Source: Nitrospirota bacterium (GTDB lineage Bacteria > Nitrospirota > Nitrospiria > Nitrospirales > UBA8639). Taken from it: a stretch of DNA of 9,403 nucleotides. Position numbers and translations under genes: made by a program. Position 1 is the first letter of the stretch, and each line of letters opens with the position of its first letter. Shown here piece by piece: positions 1 through 6,456 of the stretch. The notes under the pieces were generated by a model. That model had not been told where the DNA came from and made no database searches. It worked only from the letters and a program-made list of their open reading frames with translations. The stretch covers positions 1 to 9,403 of the forward strand of contig JAOUQB010000067.1 of NCBI GenBank assembly GCA_029879555.1, given 5' to 3'.

Positions 1-37
1 GCAGGCTGGATGGCCAAATAATATTTTTTTCAATTTC

Positions 38-67
38 TTGACACAAAATGTGCGTGCAGACTATTTT
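38..67 (+). promoter_or_regulatory. Sigma70-type promoter candidate for the zinc-ribbon gene
   Basis: A perfect -35 TTGACA at 38-43 is followed after 18 bp by TATTTT at 62-67. It would give a leader of roughly 180 nt before the ATG at 256. A 9-bp direct repeat, ACAAAATGT, sits at 43-51 and 74-82, one copy in the spacer and one just after the -10. This arrangement suits a regulated promoter. Seen in sequence; activity is inferred. Confidence 0.5.
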
Positions 68-87
68 TTTACTACAAAATGTTGTAG
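42..87. repeat. Two operator-like inverted repeats sharing a 9-bp direct repeat
   Basis: ACAAAATGT occurs at 43-51 and 74-82, exactly 31 bp apart (about three helical turns). Each copy is embedded in dyad symmetry: CACA-AAA-TGTG at 42-52 and CTACAA-AATG-TTGTAG at 72-87. They flank the -10 element of the promoter candidate. Two sites on the same DNA face around a promoter look like binding sites for a dimeric regulator. The second could alternatively form a short RNA hairpin near the transcript start. Confidence 0.4.
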
Positions 88-240
88 ACTCCAAAAATTC
101 ATTTAGGTAATTTCTGTTCTCTCTTCATTTTTCCGCAGTCATACACACCCCATTGTTAGTTGTTTGCGTATGTCCACAATTTCTGTGGCATGCATGATGC
201 ACCGACTCACCTATGACAACATGGGAAGCAGGAGGCTTTC

Positions 241-248
241 AAAGGAGG
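241..248 (+). promoter_or_regulatory. Strong Shine-Dalgarno of the zinc-ribbon gene
   Basis: AAAGGAGG lies 7 nt before the ATG at 256, a near-ideal ribosome-binding site that fixes this start. It overlaps a copy of the 9-mer CTTTCAAAG (236-244), which also occurs twice upstream of the Fic gene. Confidence 0.75.
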
Positions 249-255
249 GAGAGTT

Positions 256-483
256 ATGAATTGTGCACGATGTAATGGGCTGATGGTGGTTGATGATTGT
301 TTGGACGTGAAAGGCGGTATGGGAGAGCTTTGGATTCGAGCATACCGATGTATCATGTGCGGGAATCTCATGGATCCGGTCATCAATCGACATCGGACCA
401 CACCGGTTCAGGCCCAAGTTCTTCCATTTCGGAAGCGGCTACGGAGAGCCCCCCGAACTCCAGTTGCGCGTCTCACGGCGTAA
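256..483 (+). CDS. Small zinc-ribbon protein (CxxC...CxxC)
   Basis: A 75-residue protein with two cysteine pairs, C3-x2-C6 and C32-x2-C35, that can form one zinc-ribbon knuckle. The pairs frame a short hydrophobic core (GLMVVDDCLDV), and the second is followed by GNLMDPVINRHR. Small proteins of this layout, beginning MNCxRCxG and ending the ribbon with a CGxxxDPVI-type motif, are common in Nitrospira and some other environmental bacteria; no function is known to me. The C-terminal 30 residues are rich in Arg and Pro and probably disordered, perhaps contacting nucleic acid. The start is set by the strong Shine-Dalgarno at 241-248. It stands alone, with its own promoter and a hairpin right after the stop. 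An overlapping open frame at 297-566 is a shadow. Real gene: confident; role: unknown. Confidence 0.8.
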   Translation: MNCARCNGLMVVDDCLDVKGGMGELWIRAYRCIMCGNLMDPVINRHRTTPVQAQVLPFRKRLRRAPRTPVARLTA

Positions 484-489
484 CACGGT

Positions 490-507
490 TGCCTGACGTA
501 TCAGGCA
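490..507 (+). terminator. Hairpin just after the zinc-ribbon gene
   Basis: A perfect 7-bp stem TGCCTGA/TCAGGCA with a CGTA loop begins 6 nt after the TAA stop. There is no T-tract behind it, so it is not a canonical intrinsic terminator. It may be a 3'-end stabiliser or a weak terminator. Confidence 0.4.
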
Positions 508-860
508 CTCGAAAAACTTGGCGTCTCAAAGGCTGTGTCTGTCTCAACGGAGATGGAGGCTTGTGAGACGAGATTTGGGGACGCTGTCAACATTATGATG
601 ATTCTCTTAGCGCTTCTGACGTTTCTCAAACGCGTTCGTTAGCCATCGCGACTTTCTTACAGGTATTGTTCGGTCGTGTGACCCCCTCACCATACGCGTT
701 TCTTGTTCCCCACATGACAAGGTCGGTTTGAGTTTGTCTTCCGAACCTGGTTAAATCACCGGCGTGGTGCTTCTTGAAGCCATGACGCGGATAGTCTGCC
801 ACGTTTTCCTCAACGGTTTATCTTTCCCTACTAAATAGGCGAGAAGGACGTTACCCTCCG
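508..860. other. Non-coding stretch, leader of the permease operon
   Basis: About 350 bases without a gene I can support. A 7-bp inverted repeat CGTCTCA (522-528) / TGAGACG (564-570) and another GTCTCAA (541-547) lie in its left part. No open frame here shows a recognisable protein. The right end carries a promoter candidate (728-756) and the ribosome-binding site of the permease. Confidence 0.5.
728..756 (+). promoter_or_regulatory. Promoter candidate for the permease-channel operon
   Basis: TTGAGT (728-733) and TTAAAT (751-756) are separated by exactly 17 bp; each matches four of six sigma70 consensus bases. The leader would be about 100 nt. This is the best candidate I see between the hairpin at 490 and the start at 861, but it is only moderate. 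Confidence 0.3.
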
Positions 861-2672
861 GTGACTGCTGACCAAATTTTTCTAATAAGCCTTCTGGGCA
901 GTCTCGTCGTGTTCTTTGTGTGGGAACGCTGGCGGTACGATCTTGTCGCGCTCGCCGGGTTATTAATAGCGACACTTTTTGGAGTAATCCCACCCGATGA
1001 CGCATTTTTAGGGTTTGGCCATCCAGCCGTGGTCACCGTAGCCGCCGTCTTGATCCTCAGTCGTGGGTTAAGTAATGCCGGGGCCGTAGAAATATTTACC
1101 CGCTACATCAAGAGGGCGACCTCCTCCCCCACCTTACATATAGTAGGTTTATCGTCCGTGGGTGGTCTGCTTTCTACGGTGATGAATAATGTTGGTGCAC
1201 TGGCGTTGTTGATGCCGGTGGCCATTCAATCCTCGCTCGAAGCCAAACGCTCACCAGCCATTGTGTTGATGCCCTTAGCGTTTGCCACAATTCTGGGTGG
1301 CATGGCTACCCTCATTGGCACACCTCCGAATATCATCATTGCCAATTACCGGGCAGAAATGACCGGGCAACCATTTGGCATGTTCGATTTTTCTCCGGTT
1401 GGCGGGGTGGTGGCGATCGTAGGAATTATCTTTGTGGCATTAGTCGGCTGGCGGTTCATCCCTTTGGCCCGTCGATCCAAGAATGCGCCACAAGATTTAT
1501 TTCATATCCAGGAATACCTTACGGAAGTCAAAGTTCCCGAAAATTCTAAGGCCATAGGCAAATCGTTGTCGGAGCTAGAATCAGCCACAGAGGATTCCGA
1601 TGCCTTAATTATTAGCTTGATTCGAGGGGAACAATCTATTCGGGGGGCAGCCTGGCGGGAAAAGATTCAGGCCGGCGATGTCTTAGTGTTGGAGGCCGGT
1701 CATCAAGGGATCAAAAAATTTGTGTCAACCCTGGGCTTGGAATTAAGCGGGACTCAGTCCAAAGAAGAAGTCGGAGAGGGCGAGCCTCAAAAGTCGACGA
1801 AGACCCCAGATGAGATATTATTAGAGGCGGTGGTGCCTCCTGACCGTTCCTGGTTGGTAGGAAGATTGGCCGGGACCTTAAAGCTCCGCAGTCGGTTTGG
1901 GGTGTCGTTATTAGGAGTCTCACGTCAAGGAACACCCTATCGTGGGCGGTTAAAGGAATTTCGATTCAAGGCGGGAGATGTGCTGCTCTTGCAAGGGGAT
2001 AAGGAACAGGTGCTGGATGTCATTGGTTCATTGGGATGCCTGCCCTTGGCCGAGCGCGGGATTCAATTAGGAAAATCAGGGGAAACCTGGTTGGCAGTGG
2101 GGTTATTTGGACTGGCCCTGGGGATTGCCCTGACCGGATTCGTGTCGTTACCGATTGCCTTAATGGGCGCAGCATTGGCGATGGTGATTCTCGCGGTGGT
2201 GCCTGCACGAGAGGTCTATCACACGATTGATTGGCCGGTCTTGGTATTGCTGGGGTCGCTGATTCCGATCGGCCAAGCCCTAGAGCAGAGTGGAGCCACC
2301 ACGGTGTTGGCCCAATATCTCGTCAACGTCCTGAGTGGGCATGCTCCTATTATCTTGTTGGGTGTGATCATGATTCTGACAATGCTGTTAACGGATGTCA
2401 TGAATAATGCCGCCACCGCTGTGGTGATGGCTCCATTTAGCGTCGCAGTCGCTCAAAACCTTGGAGTCCATGCCGACCCATTTCTCATGGCCGTGGCCAT
2501 TGGGGCCTCATGTGCGTTTCTAACGCCGATTGGCCATCAAAATAATTTATTAGTGATGGGACCTGGCGGGTATCGCTTTGGCGATTACTGGAGAATGGGA
2601 TTGCCGCTAGATCTGTTAATTATTGCGGTGTCTCTTCCGTTGCTGGTGTTTTTCTGGCCGTTGACAGGATAG
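861..2672 (+). CDS. SLC13-family anion/carboxylate permease with two RCK_C (TrkA-C) domains
   Basis: A 603-residue inner-membrane transporter of the SLC13/DASS (ArsB-NhaD superfamily) type, probably moving sulfate or di/tricarboxylates with Na+ or H+; the substrate cannot be read from sequence. The two membrane halves (about 1-205 and 405-603) each carry a paired motif: VMNN (107-110) with GTPPN (153-157), and DVMNNAAT (512-519) with TPIGHQNN (555-562), corresponding to the family's substrate/cation-binding SNT-like loops. Between them lie two soluble RCK_C domains: about 212-292 (around VPENSKAIGKSLSELE, ending AGDVLVLEAG) and 320-395 (ending AGDVLLLQGD), joined by an acidic linker. This domain order is standard for large bacterial SLC13-TrkA-C permeases, and the protein is full length. 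The start is GTG, with GAAGGA at 843-848; an in-frame TAG at 792-794 prevents a much longer frame. The channel gene follows 29 bp later, so the two are very likely an operon. Confidence 0.9.
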   Translation: MTADQIFLISLLGSLVVFFVWERWRYDLVALAGLLIATLFGVIPPDDAFLGFGHPAVVTVAAVLILSRGLSNAGAVEIFTRYIKRATSSPTLHIVGLSSVGGLLSTVMNNVGALALLMPVAIQSSLEAKRSPAIVLMPLAFATILGGMATLIGTPPNIIIANYRAEMTGQPFGMFDFSPVGGVVAIVGIIFVALVGWRFIPLARRSKNAPQDLFHIQEYLTEVKVPENSKAIGKSLSELESATEDSDALIISLIRGEQSIRGAAWREKIQAGDVLVLEAGHQGIKKFVSTLGLELSGTQSKEEVGEGEPQKSTKTPDEILLEAVVPPDRSWLVGRLAGTLKLRSRFGVSLLGVSRQGTPYRGRLKEFRFKAGDVLLLQGDKEQVLDVIGSLGCLPLAERGIQLGKSGETWLAVGLFGLALGIALTGFVSLPIALMGAALAMVILAVVPAREVYHTIDWPVLVLLGSLIPIGQALEQSGATTVLAQYLVNVLSGHAPIILLGVIMILTMLLTDVMNNAATAVVMAPFSVAVAQNLGVHADPFLMAVAIGASCAFLTPIGHQNNLLVMGPGGYRFGDYWRMGLPLDLLIIAVSLPLLVFFWPLTG

Positions 2673-2701
2673 GAGAAACCCGTTGGGGCGAAAAGCTGGT
2701 T

Positions 2702-3772
2702 ATGGCCTTTCCGTTTAAAACCAAATCGACTCCCAAGTCCTCTCTCTTCTTGAGGCGAGTGGTGCATACGCCCTCGGACCTGGATCCTGGTCGAACCTTG
2801 CTGATTCGACTGGGGATTGTCCTGTTATTGTTCGGATTGTTGATTGGGCTGCTGTGGTTGGATCGTGAGGGGTTGAAGGACCACAGTGATGGACACATGT
2901 CTTTTGTGGATGTGGTGTATTTCACCATGGTGACCGTTACGACCGTGGGCTATGGTGATATTGTGCCCGTGACCCCCAGGGCGAGAATGATCGATGCCCT
3001 GGTGGTAACACCCGTCAGAATTTTCATCTGGATAATTTTTTTAGGCACCGCCTATCAATTGGCACTGAGAAAATTTACTGAGGTATTTCGTATGGCAAAA
3101 CTCCAATCGAATCTGGATCAGCATGTCGTGGTTTGTGGCTTTGGGCACACGGGCTATTCTGCCGTCAAAGAATTATTGGCAAAAGGCACCAACCCTGAAC
3201 ATATCGTCGTCATTGATCCCCGCGATGATCGAGTGCGAACGGCGGTGGAATTAGGCATCGTGGCACTCAAAGGCGACGCCACCCAAGAGGGCTTGTTGCA
3301 ACATGCGGCATTCTTGAGTCAGGCGAAGGCGGTTATTATTGCCTCGGGCCGTGATGATACCAATGCACTCATTCTCTTAACGGTCCGCAATCTCAATTCG
3401 CGTTGTCGCGTGATCGTCAGTGCCAAGGAAGAAGAAAATGTGAAACTCTTTCGCCAAGGGGGAGCCCAAACCATTATTTCTCCGGCGACCTATGGAGGCT
3501 ATATGTTAGCAGCAGCGGTGGATCAACAATACTTAGCCGATTATTTAGAAGATTTCCTGACGGCTGGTGGACAGGTCAATATTGTTGAGCGAGCGGTCGA
3601 AGGGGTCGACGTGGGGAAAACGGCCAAGGATTTACAACCAGATGTCTTACTCCGAGTCTATCGGCAGGGTTCGATTCTATCGCCATGGGAATTTCAAGAT
3701 GGCCAGCGTCTGGAAGCAGGTGATGTGATGTTACTCTTTCGTCCCGTTCAAGACGAGAAGCCAGAGTCATAA
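2702..3772 (+). CDS. Two-TM potassium channel with RCK (TrkA-N/TrkA-C) domain
   Basis: A 356-residue MthK/GsuK-type potassium channel subunit, expected to act as a tetramer in the inner membrane. TM1 spans about 33-53, the pore helix and selectivity filter TVGYGD lie at 81-86, and TM2 covers about 96-118. The Rossmann RCK N-domain starts at HVVVCGFGHTG (141-151) with the glycine-rich nucleotide loop; VVIDPRDDR (169-177) holds the acidic end of beta2, followed by GDAT (191-194) and ASGRDDTN (214-221). An RCK_C lobe occupies about 288-350, ending EAGDVMLLFRP. The RCK domain opens or closes the pore on binding Ca2+, nucleotides or other ligands in this family; the ligand here is not predictable. 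The ATG has no clear Shine-Dalgarno: the nearest AGGAG (2671-2675) is too far upstream. Translation may depend on the permease gene 29 bp upstream. Confidence 0.93.
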   Translation: MAFPFKTKSTPKSSLFLRRVVHTPSDLDPGRTLLIRLGIVLLLFGLLIGLLWLDREGLKDHSDGHMSFVDVVYFTMVTVTTVGYGDIVPVTPRARMIDALVVTPVRIFIWIIFLGTAYQLALRKFTEVFRMAKLQSNLDQHVVVCGFGHTGYSAVKELLAKGTNPEHIVVIDPRDDRVRTAVELGIVALKGDATQEGLLQHAAFLSQAKAVIIASGRDDTNALILLTVRNLNSRCRVIVSAKEEENVKLFRQGGAQTIISPATYGGYMLAAAVDQQYLADYLEDFLTAGGQVNIVERAVEGVDVGKTAKDLQPDVLLRVYRQGSILSPWEFQDGQRLEAGDVMLLFRPVQDEKPES

Positions 3773-3786
3773 CTGGTACGTGCAAC

Positions 3787-3830
3787 AGAGGCCCACAAGA
3801 GTCTATTGTGTACAAATATCTGTGGCCTCT
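3787..3830 (+). terminator. Imperfect hairpin after the channel gene
   Basis: AGAGGCCCACA (3787-3797) pairs with TGTGGCCTCT (3821-3830) with one bulged C, beginning 14 nt after the channel stop. The loop contains a smaller alternative pair CACAA/TTGTG. The tail is CCAATTCGC, not a T-run, so it is a weak terminator or mRNA 3'-end structure for the permease-channel operon. Confidence 0.35.
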
Positions 3831-3923
3831 TCCAATTCGCCGTGTAGATATGGGGTAGACCGATCTGGGGCACCTTGTGTTCTGCCCCTGTAACGTTTCG
3901 CCCTCTCTTTAAAAGCGTTCCCA

Positions 3924-4003
3924 CTTTCAAAGAGTTCTTGCAAAGCTCGAAAAACTTTGAAATAATATTGAATATTTCTTTCAAAGATGTTTCCGCTTTG
4001 AAA
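3924..4003. repeat. Two inverted repeats of TTTCAAAG/CTTTGAAA upstream of fic-type gene
   Basis: The word TTTCAAAG occurs at 3925-3932 and 3979-3986, and its exact reverse complement CTTTGAAA at 3955-3962 and 3996-4003. The sites alternate in orientation, giving one inverted repeat with a 22-nt spacer and one with a 9-nt spacer. The second covers the region where a -35 would sit for the TATATT at 4011-4016. This is what an operator for a repressor looks like. The Fic protein itself carries a winged helix and is an obvious candidate binder, by inference only. Confidence 0.55.
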
Positions 4004-4010
4004 ATCGTCT

Positions 4011-4016
4011 TATATT
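4011..4016 (+). promoter_or_regulatory. -10 candidate of the Fic gene
   Basis: TATATT lies 15 nt before the ATG at 4032. There is no good -35 at the right spacing and no Shine-Dalgarno in the short gap to the ATG, so the transcript would be near-leaderless. The 3979-4003 inverted repeat overlaps the -35 area. Confidence 0.3.
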
Positions 4017-4031
4017 CAACGCCCTTATATC

Positions 4032-5186
4032 ATGAACCCAAAAGACTACCGATCTCTGAAGGCGGGCAAAGCCCTACGAACACCCACGGGTTATACCGCA
4101 TTCATTCCAGCCAAGCTGCCGCCCACACTCACATACGATAATGAGTTGGTTTTGTCGCTATCTCGGGCTGATGCTGCTCTCAGTGAACTCTCAGGATTAG
4201 GCCGGCATCTTCCCAATCCGCATCTCTTGATTGCCCCGTATGTGCGACGCGAAGCGGTCTTGTCCTCCCGTATCGAAGGAACGAGAGCCAGTCTGTCTGA
4301 CCTGTTAATCGATGAGATGGAAGAGCCGAAACAGGTTGCCGGAGATCAAGACGTTCAAGAAGTACGGAATTATGTCATGGCAATGGAGTGTGGTCTTGCA
4401 CGGTTACGTAAGTTGCCTCTTTCGCTCAGGCTGGTTCGGGAGATCCATGGACGACTGATGAAGGGAGTACGGGGCGACCGCGCAACGCCCGGAGAATTTC
4501 GTCGCAGCCAGAATTGGATTGGTCCGTCGGGAAGTACGATAGAAACGGCTCCCTATGTCCCTCCGCCACCAGAGTATTTGGACGATCTGTTAGGAGACTG
4601 GGAACAATTTCTCCACGAACGTAAGACATTCCCCGATCTCATCCAATGCGCCATCATGCATGAGCAGTTTGAAGCCATTCACCCATTTCTTGATGGGAAC
4701 GGTCGACTGGGAAGACTCTTGATTACGCTCTTTCTCATTGAGCGAGGTCGACTAGCACAGCCCCTACTCTACTTATCCGCGTACATCGAGGCACATCGTC
4801 AAGACTACTATGATCTTCTTCGACGAGTCAGGACGCACGGGGACTGGAAGAGTTGGCTGCAGTTCTTCCTAACTGGGGTTACCGAAATTGCACTGGAAGC
4901 CGTGGGGCAGGCTGATCACTTAATGAGTCTTCGAGAAAAGTTTCGCACTCGTCTCCAAGAAAAATCGAAAGCACTGGCTTTGCTTGATGAACTCTTTCTC
5001 AATCCATATATGTCCGTGGCCAAAGCCGAACGAGTGTTGAAGGTCTCCAATCCCACCGCGAGACAAGCCGTGCTACTGCTTCAGAAAAAAGGAATGCTAG
5101 AAGAAATCACGGGGCGCACATGGGGAAAGCTCTATCTAGCCAAGCCGATTATGGACACGATTGAAGAAAAGGGGAAAGGCCGATAA
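4032..5186 (+). CDS. Fic family protein (class II, with C-terminal winged helix)
   Basis: A 384-residue Fic enzyme, expected to transfer AMP (or another nucleotide part) to a hydroxyl side chain of a target protein. The N-terminal Fic_N region (about 1-95) contains the inhibitory helix motif SSRIEG (78-83), of the (S/T)xxxE(G/N) form, which marks class II autoinhibited Fic proteins. The Fic core carries an intact active site, HPFLDGNGRLGR (217-228), with catalytic His217 and Arg228; NWIGPSG (161-167) and the flap segment lie before it. The C-terminal part (about 310-375, from NPYMSVAKAERVLKVSNPTARQAV) is a winged helix-turn-helix. The N-terminus MNPKDYRSLKAG matches usual family starts, so the ATG is believable although no Shine-Dalgarno precedes it. 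The gene is monocistronic and converges on tcmP. No antitoxin gene is visible; inhibition is built in. Targets are unknown; it may regulate its own promoter through the repeats upstream. Confidence 0.92.
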   Translation: MNPKDYRSLKAGKALRTPTGYTAFIPAKLPPTLTYDNELVLSLSRADAALSELSGLGRHLPNPHLLIAPYVRREAVLSSRIEGTRASLSDLLIDEMEEPKQVAGDQDVQEVRNYVMAMECGLARLRKLPLSLRLVREIHGRLMKGVRGDRATPGEFRRSQNWIGPSGSTIETAPYVPPPPEYLDDLLGDWEQFLHERKTFPDLIQCAIMHEQFEAIHPFLDGNGRLGRLLITLFLIERGRLAQPLLYLSAYIEAHRQDYYDLLRRVRTHGDWKSWLQFFLTGVTEIALEAVGQADHLMSLREKFRTRLQEKSKALALLDELFLNPYMSVAKAERVLKVSNPTARQAVLLLQKKGMLEEITGRTWGKLYLAKPIMDTIEEKGKGR

Positions 5187-5251
5187 GGATGTTGAGGGTC
5201 GAAACACATTCATCGAAAAGGACGAAGGTTCATCCCGGCTCACTTCTCTTC

Positions 5252-5288
5252 ATCAGCGGGCCACAGGTTCGACCCCCTGTACGACCCA
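5252..5288 (+). pseudogene. tRNA-Lys(CTT) 3'-half remnant, possible attachment site
   Basis: The segment ATCAGCGGG, CCACAGG, TTCGACC, CCCTGT, ACGACCC, A reads as the 3' anticodon stem, variable loop, T-arm, 3' acceptor strand and discriminator of bacterial tRNA-Lys (typical end: CAGGTTCGA...CGACCCACCA). Just before it, CTCTTCA (5245-5251) resembles the anticodon loop with CTT. The copy is broken: one extra C in the T-arm, ATCA in place of ACCA, extra bases in the 5' anticodon stem, and no recognisable D-arm. GGGTCG at 5196-5201 could be the old 5' acceptor strand, but this is uncertain. Integrases commonly use tRNA 3' ends, so a decayed att site is a good explanation. Confidence 0.55.
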
Positions 5289-5292
5289 TCAT

Positions 5293-5309
5293 TTAAATCA
5301 ACGATTTAA
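5293..5309. other. Short perfect hairpin between convergent genes
   Basis: TTAAATC-AAC-GATTTAA is a perfect 7-bp stem with a 3-nt loop, directly after the tRNA-Lys remnant and between the convergent Fic and TcmP genes. It could act weakly as a two-way terminator, but it is AT-rich and lacks a T-tract. Function unproven. Confidence 0.3.
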
Positions 5310-5371
5310 GTCGACCTCGCCTATGCCTTGATCGGGGAAACCCTGTTTCTGGATTTGAAATTACCTTCTAA

Positions 5372-6451
5372 CTATTCCCATTTCATTATAATCGGACGAG
5401 GTGATTTAATCCTTTTTATATCAGGAACCCGAAAGTTTAAATCAATAATACCGGCCTTTTTAAGATCTTTTAAAACATTTTCTGCATGTTGTCGCTTAAC
5501 GCCATGTTGGACGCAGAGCTCAATGATCTGCAGTTCATTAGTAATTTGACCTCTTCGAAGTATACCCTCCAACTCAGCCTCAAAAATTCCCACTTTGCGA
5601 GGAAGCATCTCGCGAAACGGAAGTGTTGGTTGCCCAGGGATTAGGTTGTCATGATCAATGTCGAAATCAGCTTGCCCACTTATTTGATCGTTTTTCCAGG
5701 CAACTTGTAAAAATTTATCTATGCCAAGTAGATGGGCAGAACCAAAGATTAGGCCATATATATTAGCTCCTTTTTTGATTGAAAACGGAGCAAGAAAATA
5801 TTGTTTCCCCGCGGGGACTAGACTACGATAAAAATCAAGAACTGAACGGTGAACATGGTAATAATCATTTGGTCTTTTGATTTTTTGTTTAATAGAAGAA
5901 ACCTCGTGAAACCGATAGAGGGTAGACGATGAAATAAAAAAAAGGAAATCGCAAATTGGTGAATTGACCAACTCGCGAAAAACTTCTGGCGTTACATTGC
6001 CAACCCCGTTTTGATCAATAAACACCAACTTGGCTGCATGAGGATCAGCGAGCTCCTTTTTGGCCATCTGGAAGGCCTCTTCAAATCCCAGTGGCTGGAT
6101 GTCGTACTCTATATTTGAAACATGAAATCCGTGGGTCTTCACGTTTAGTTTCAATTGTTCAATTTTCTTAGGCGCATTATCAAAAAAATGGATGTGGATT
6201 TTTGCTTTTTCAAATCCATCTAAGCGTTGGAAATTTCTTAAATGTTGGAGAATTCGAAGTGGGCTTCCAAGAATATTCTTGGAGTCAATTCCCGGACCTA
6301 CAAAGAAATCATAGAGATGGATTTTAGAAAGGGAAGGGGAACTTTTAGAAAGAAAGACGGGTAACCATTCACGGGCATAAAGCTCAAAAATTTGAAGCTT
6401 TGTCAATGTGCCTTCATCAAATGGTTTCTTATGGAGATCTTTGATGGGCAT
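5372..6451 (-). CDS. tcmP: Three-Cys-motif partner protein TcmP
   Basis: A 359-residue protein of the TcmP family, named for sitting next to proteins with a three-cysteine motif, exactly as here. The N-terminal two thirds look like a Rossmann-type, methyltransferase-like fold: motif I-like DFFVGPG (48-54), HFFDNAP (88-94) as the acidic end of beta2, and LVFIDQNGVGNVT (142-154) at the position where many members have an FIDPxG motif; the Pro is replaced by Gln. The C-terminal part (about 298-345, TNELQIIELCVQHGVKRQHAENVLKDLKKAG) looks like a winged helix that could bind DNA or RNA. It starts 5 bp after the stop of the DUF5131 gene with only a weak ribosome-binding site, so translation is probably coupled. 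The codons are visibly more AT-rich than in the permease, channel and Fic genes, which suggests transfer. Family assignment is strong; the biochemical activity is, to my knowledge, undetermined. Confidence 0.85.
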   Translation of the reverse strand: MPIKDLHKKPFDEGTLTKLQIFELYAREWLPVFLSKSSPSLSKIHLYDFFVGPGIDSKNILGSPLRILQHLRNFQRLDGFEKAKIHIHFFDNAPKKIEQLKLNVKTHGFHVSNIEYDIQPLGFEEAFQMAKKELADPHAAKLVFIDQNGVGNVTPEVFRELVNSPICDFLFFISSSTLYRFHEVSSIKQKIKRPNDYYHVHRSVLDFYRSLVPAGKQYFLAPFSIKKGANIYGLIFGSAHLLGIDKFLQVAWKNDQISGQADFDIDHDNLIPGQPTLPFREMLPRKVGIFEAELEGILRRGQITNELQIIELCVQHGVKRQHAENVLKDLKKAGIIDLNFRVPDIKRIKSPRPIIMKWE

Positions 6452-6456
6452 GAGGC

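Noticed and set aside
297..566. 89-codon plus-strand frame overlapping the zinc-ribbon gene
   Set aside because: It is out of frame with the zinc-ribbon gene, has no ribosome-binding site, and its product looks like random translation.
5196..5288. Complete tRNA-Lys gene
   Set aside because: Only the 3' half is recognisable; the D-arm is absent, the span is about 93 nt, and the T-arm has an extra base, so it is kept only as a remnant.
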